A DNA stretch of 64,000 bases. Source: Bacillota bacterium. GTDB taxonomy: Bacteria > Bacillota > Bacilli > Paenibacillales > NBRC-103111. The stretch covers positions 248,001 to 312,000 of the forward strand of contig JAEWGW010000011.1 of NCBI GenBank assembly GCA_023388055.1. The letters are read 5' to 3'. Below are positions 60,699-64,000 of the stretch, one piece after another. The notes below the pieces were generated by a model. It was not told where the DNA came from. It did not search any database and saw only the letters and a list, made by a program, of their open reading frames with translations. The position numbers and the translations under genes are program-made. The first letter of the stretch is position 1; the number at the start of each line of letters is the position of its first letter.

Positions 60699-62516
60699 AT
60701 GACGAAAAACCCCAAGTCATTCTCCAATAATCTGTATATGCTAAGGTTTATAGCAGAAGCATGTCCATCCAGAATAGGGGTGGATTTGCTTTTGAAGACC
60801 GTAAGCTATGGACGGACGGTTTTCTTTTATGTCATTTTCACCCGAATGTTATTTAATGCGTTGCAGGACGGAGTTTCCTTTTCGGAGATTGCGTTATTCA
60901 TTGGCTTAGCCATGGCCGTATTGTTTTTTGTGGATCTTTTTCAAACGTGGTATACGAGCAAAATCAGGCCGCAAACGGATCAAACCATCTTTGAATATAT
61001 CAATCTGAAGCTCTTCGATAAAGCATTAGACGTGGAATTGGCTTGTTTTGAAAATCCGGAATATTACGATACCCATACCAAGGCTGTTGCTGAAGCAAAC
61101 GGAAGAGCGGTAAAGGTTTTGGATACTGTTACGGATCTTGCGGGAACGATTTTTTCATCCATTGCGATTGTAGGTATTATGATGTCACTTGACCGTATGG
61201 CGATCTTGTTTGCCTGTATTCCTTTATGCACGAGCTTTTTCATTAACAACCTCATGAACAAAATCAGATTTCGGCTCTATACAGAAAACGTAAAGGATAA
61301 CCGGGTTAAGGACTATGTGAAGAGAGTCGTATATTTGCCTCAGTATGCGAAGGAATTTCGGCTTACCGGGATACTTGAGGTGCTGCTGGACAAATTCCAG
61401 CACTCCATCAAGCAAAATGTTGTCCGGATAAAAAAGTATGGCAAGCAGCTGGCGCTTCTGCTCTCCCTTCAAATGGCTTCAAGCCAAACCATTATGTTTG
61501 TCGGTTCCATTATATATGCCACCTACAGAATGATGGTCTCCAAAACCCTGTTGATTGGGGATTACATCGTTCTCGTAAATTCCATTATGATGCTGTCCAA
61601 CAGCATGGTGGATATTACCAAGAAAATGATTGCGCTATCGGAAAACAGCCTCTATATCGATAACCTGAAAAGCTTTATGGAATATAAACCTCAAATTTCC
61701 CTAAGCCAGGGTGGACTTACACCGGCAGCCGATGAGGCTTTATTGACGTTGAACAATGTGTCCTTTTGCTATGAGGGTATGGACAAGCCCAGCCTGAAGC
61801 ATATCCATATGCAAATCAGGCAGGGCGAGAAAATATGCATTGTCGGCCATAACGGCTCGGGTAAAACAACGCTGACTAAGCTCATTCTCCGGCTGTATGA
61901 TCCTACGGAAGGCGAAATCATGCTCAATCAGATTAATATCAAGCAGTACAATGTGAAGAAATATAGAGCCTTGTTCAGTACGGTTCTTCAGGACTTTCAG
62001 ATATTTTCCTTCAGCGTTGCCGAGAATGTGTTGATGCAGGAAGCTTCTGGAGAAGAACATAGAGCCTTGGCCGCACAAAGCTTACAGAAGGTCGGTTTAC
62101 TTGATAAGGTGGAGCGAATGCCCAAGGGACTGAACACCGTTCTGACTAAGGAATTTGATGATAATGGTATGATCTTATCCGGTGGTGAAAACCAAAAAAT
62201 CTCGATTTCCAGAGTGTTTGCCAAACCCAGTAAGATTGTGATTATGGATGAACCTTCTAGTGCCTTGGACCCTATTGCGGAGCATGAGCTGTTTCAAATG
62301 ATGAGGAAAGCCGCGGAGGACAAAACAGTCATTTTCATCTCCCATCGTCTTTCTTCCACCGTAAGCGCTGACAGAATCATTGTAATGGATCAAGGCTGTA
62401 TGGTGGAGGAAGGCACTCACCGGCAATTAATGAGGCAAAATGGCAAATACGCAGAGATGTACAAGATGCAGGCGCAAAGCTATACAGAAGGAGGGGCATA
62501 TGGACAAGAAGCTTAG
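60699..62516 (+). CDS. ABC exporter, fused permease-ATPase (first of a pair)
   Basis: 605 residues behind GAAAGGGGTG. Six-helix exporter domain (about 1-320), then ATPase: Walker A GHNGSGKTT, Q-loop VLQDFQIFSFS, signature ILSGGENQK, Walker B IVIMDEPSSALD, H-loop IFISHRLSS. The last 17 nt overlap the next ABC gene, so the two are translated together and probably form a heterodimer. Such pairs often export peptides made by neighbouring genes; none is visible here. Confidence 0.92.
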   Translation: MTKNPKSFSNNLYMLRFIAEACPSRIGVDLLLKTVSYGRTVFFYVIFTRMLFNALQDGVSFSEIALFIGLAMAVLFFVDLFQTWYTSKIRPQTDQTIFEYINLKLFDKALDVELACFENPEYYDTHTKAVAEANGRAVKVLDTVTDLAGTIFSSIAIVGIMMSLDRMAILFACIPLCTSFFINNLMNKIRFRLYTENVKDNRVKDYVKRVVYLPQYAKEFRLTGILEVLLDKFQHSIKQNVVRIKKYGKQLALLLSLQMASSQTIMFVGSIIYATYRMMVSKTLLIGDYIVLVNSIMMLSNSMVDITKKMIALSENSLYIDNLKSFMEYKPQISLSQGGLTPAADEALLTLNNVSFCYEGMDKPSLKHIHMQIRQGEKICIVGHNGSGKTTLTKLILRLYDPTEGEIMLNQINIKQYNVKKYRALFSTVLQDFQIFSFSVAENVLMQEASGEEHRALAAQSLQKVGLLDKVERMPKGLNTVLTKEFDDNGMILSGGENQKISISRVFAKPSKIVIMDEPSSALDPIAEHELFQMMRKAAEDKTVIFISHRLSSTVSADRIIVMDQGCMVEEGTHRQLMRQNGKYAEMYKMQAQSYTEGGAYGQEA

Positions 62517-64000
62517 TATTCCAATCTTCAGGAATAATGTGATGCTGATCCGGTATGTGTTCCAGTGCACTCCTGTATATTTTTGGCTGGCCATCCTTTA
62601 CCATGTTTTGCTTGGGCTTTATACCATTGTGGGAGGTGTGTTGGTCTCCAAGGTCATTATTGATGCTGTCCAATTCAATAAGCCATTCTCTGGTGTTCTT
62701 GTTTTTCTGATCTTTGTGGGATGCTTCAATTTGGGGATTCATACCTTGGGTTCATTCCTTCAAGAAAGGATCTATCCGGAGATGAAGGAACGGCTCCATC
62801 AGCATATGCAGACCGAACTGTTCACCAAAGCGGTGAAAACCGATTTAGAACGGTATTACGAGCCTTTATTTTATAACGATTTTATCTTCGCTTCCTCGGA
62901 GGCGGATACAAGAGCATTCAGCTGTTTTGCAACCTTTGGGAATGCCATTCAACAATTAGTAGCCATTGTGGGAATCGGAGCGGTTATTGCAACCCTCGAT
63001 GCTATTGGGCTGTTGTTTGTGGGGGCTTCCTTTGCACTATCCATTTTCCTTAATACGAAAACAAACCGGATTTCCTTTGAACAAACTGAACAAACCGTCC
63101 CGATCAAAAGAAAGCTTGCTTATATCAGCCGCTTGTTCTACTTGCCGGATTATGCGAAGGAAATGCGCCTTCATGAAATGGATGATAGACTTCAACGGGA
63201 CTTTAAGCAGAGCAATGAGGACGTTAGGCAAGTCGTTCAGAGTATATCACCCAAGTTGATCTTTTACCGCTTTTTAGAGCGGTTTATTTGCGGTACTTTA
63301 TTGCTGGACGGTATCTATCTGATCCTGATGGCTTATAAGTCGATTGTGCTGCAGGCTCTATCTTATGGCTCCATGATGGGGATGATCAATGGGGTATGGA
63401 ATCTAAAGGGCAGCCTGCAAAGTGTAGTGTCCATCGTTTCCCAGATGCAGCAGCACAGCTTGTATGCCGTCCAATTAAAAACGTTTTTGGAGCATGAGCA
63501 AAAGATAACAAATGCCGCGTCGCCTCTTTTACCTAGAAATCGAGTTGGGACTATCACATTTGAGAATGTAAGCTTCTGTTATGAGGGATCCGGTCAACCA
63601 ACACTGCGTCATTTATCTTTTGAAATCAAACCTGCGGAAAAAATCGCGATAGTCGGGCACAATGGAGCGGGTAAAACAACTTTGATCCAACTGATACTTC
63701 GTTTACTGGATGTGACGGAAGGACGGATTCTGCTGGATGGGGTTGATATCCGAGATCTTGAAGTGGACCGGTACCGCGAACAATTTGGTGTGGCTTTTCA
63801 GGATTTTCAGATCTATGCGGCTACGGTAGCGGAGAATGTAAGGATGAGTCCCGTCTCTCTATCTGACCGCGAAAAAATCGAAGAGGCGCTGGTTGCTGGA
63901 GGAGTGTATAAGCGGATTGTATTATCGGAACAAGGTATCTATACGCCGTTAACCCGGGAATTTGATCAGGAGGGCATCAATCTTTCCGGAGGCGAAGCAC
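62500..64000 (+). CDS. ABC exporter, fused permease-ATPase (second of a pair), cut by window edge
   Basis: At least 500 residues from ATG 62500, with AAGGAGGGG upstream inside the preceding gene. Exporter helices (about 20-310), Walker A GHNGAGKTT, Q-loop AFQDFQIYAATV and signature INLSGGEA at the window end; Walker B lies outside. It is similar in layout to its partner, with the same DFQI Q-loop sequence, so the pair probably arose by duplication. Confidence 0.92.
   Translation, partial: MDKKLSIPIFRNNVMLIRYVFQCTPVYFWLAILYHVLLGLYTIVGGVLVSKVIIDAVQFNKPFSGVLVFLIFVGCFNLGIHTLGSFLQERIYPEMKERLHQHMQTELFTKAVKTDLERYYEPLFYNDFIFASSEADTRAFSCFATFGNAIQQLVAIVGIGAVIATLDAIGLLFVGASFALSIFLNTKTNRISFEQTEQTVPIKRKLAYISRLFYLPDYAKEMRLHEMDDRLQRDFKQSNEDVRQVVQSISPKLIFYRFLERFICGTLLLDGIYLILMAYKSIVLQALSYGSMMGMINGVWNLKGSLQSVVSIVSQMQQHSLYAVQLKTFLEHEQKITNAASPLLPRNRVGTITFENVSFCYEGSGQPTLRHLSFEIKPAEKIAIVGHNGAGKTTLIQLILRLLDVTEGRILLDGVDIRDLEVDRYREQFGVAFQDFQIYAATVAENVRMSPVSLSDREKIEEALVAGGVYKRIVLSEQGIYTPLTREFDQEGINLSGGEA

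Overview
The window looks like chromosomal DNA of a Gram-positive, Paenibacillus-like bacterium (family inferred, not proven). The evidence is strong AGGAGG-type ribosome binding sites, Bacillales genes (yqzE, yqhG, yqhH), an S-layer-homology surface protein, a B12-dependent ribonucleotide reductase behind NrdR-type boxes, and a fairly GC-rich core interrupted by AT-rich accessory blocks.

Layout. 1-8200: a glycan-use cluster on the minus strand (GH94 phosphorylase cut by the window edge, a large GH2 enzyme, an L-rhamnose-mutarotase-like protein) with a divergent RhaS/RhaR-like AraC regulator. 8200-11000: two MarR regulators and a DHA2-type drug exporter with a clear promoter/operator. 11100-14100: CBS-domain protein, AEC transporter, SGNH acetylesterase. 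14100-15080: about 1 kb without genes but full of structure. 15081-29841: housekeeping and transport genes (argS, an ABC exporter with a divergent ribbon-helix-helix regulator, GNAT, yqzE, yqhG/yqhH, D-amino acid aminotransferase, nrdJ). 29842-39400: an AT-rich island. It carries a sigma-region-4/PD-(D/E)XK/HTH fusion facing a 1703-residue STAND NTPase with an N-terminal nuclease-like domain (a candidate defence module), then a papain-like secreted protein, a membrane protein, and a decayed IS256-type transposase joined to a CRISPR leader/repeat remnant. 39591-48142: a PAS-GGDEF-HD-GYP protein and two CRISPR arrays (11 and 14 repeats of type I-C appearance). Between the arrays lie four accessory genes and a lone cas6; no other cas gene is visible. 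48200-50330: small membrane proteins and two related lipoproteins. 50334-55256: a two-component system with an ABC transporter of the antimicrobial-peptide-response kind. 55569-60557: a giant SLH surface protein. 60699-64000: a pair of ABC exporters, the second cut by the edge.

The most unusual signals are non-coding. Four intergenic elements share one architecture: four 22-bp units in the order forward, forward, reverse, reverse, with start-to-start spacing 50/61/50 bp (50/60/50 at one locus). The unit sequence differs between loci while agreeing within each locus. Also notable are the nuclease/STAND pair with a perfect 14-bp-arm palindrome in its divergent promoter region, and two CRISPR leaders that align without gaps over 181 bp next to an orphan cas6.
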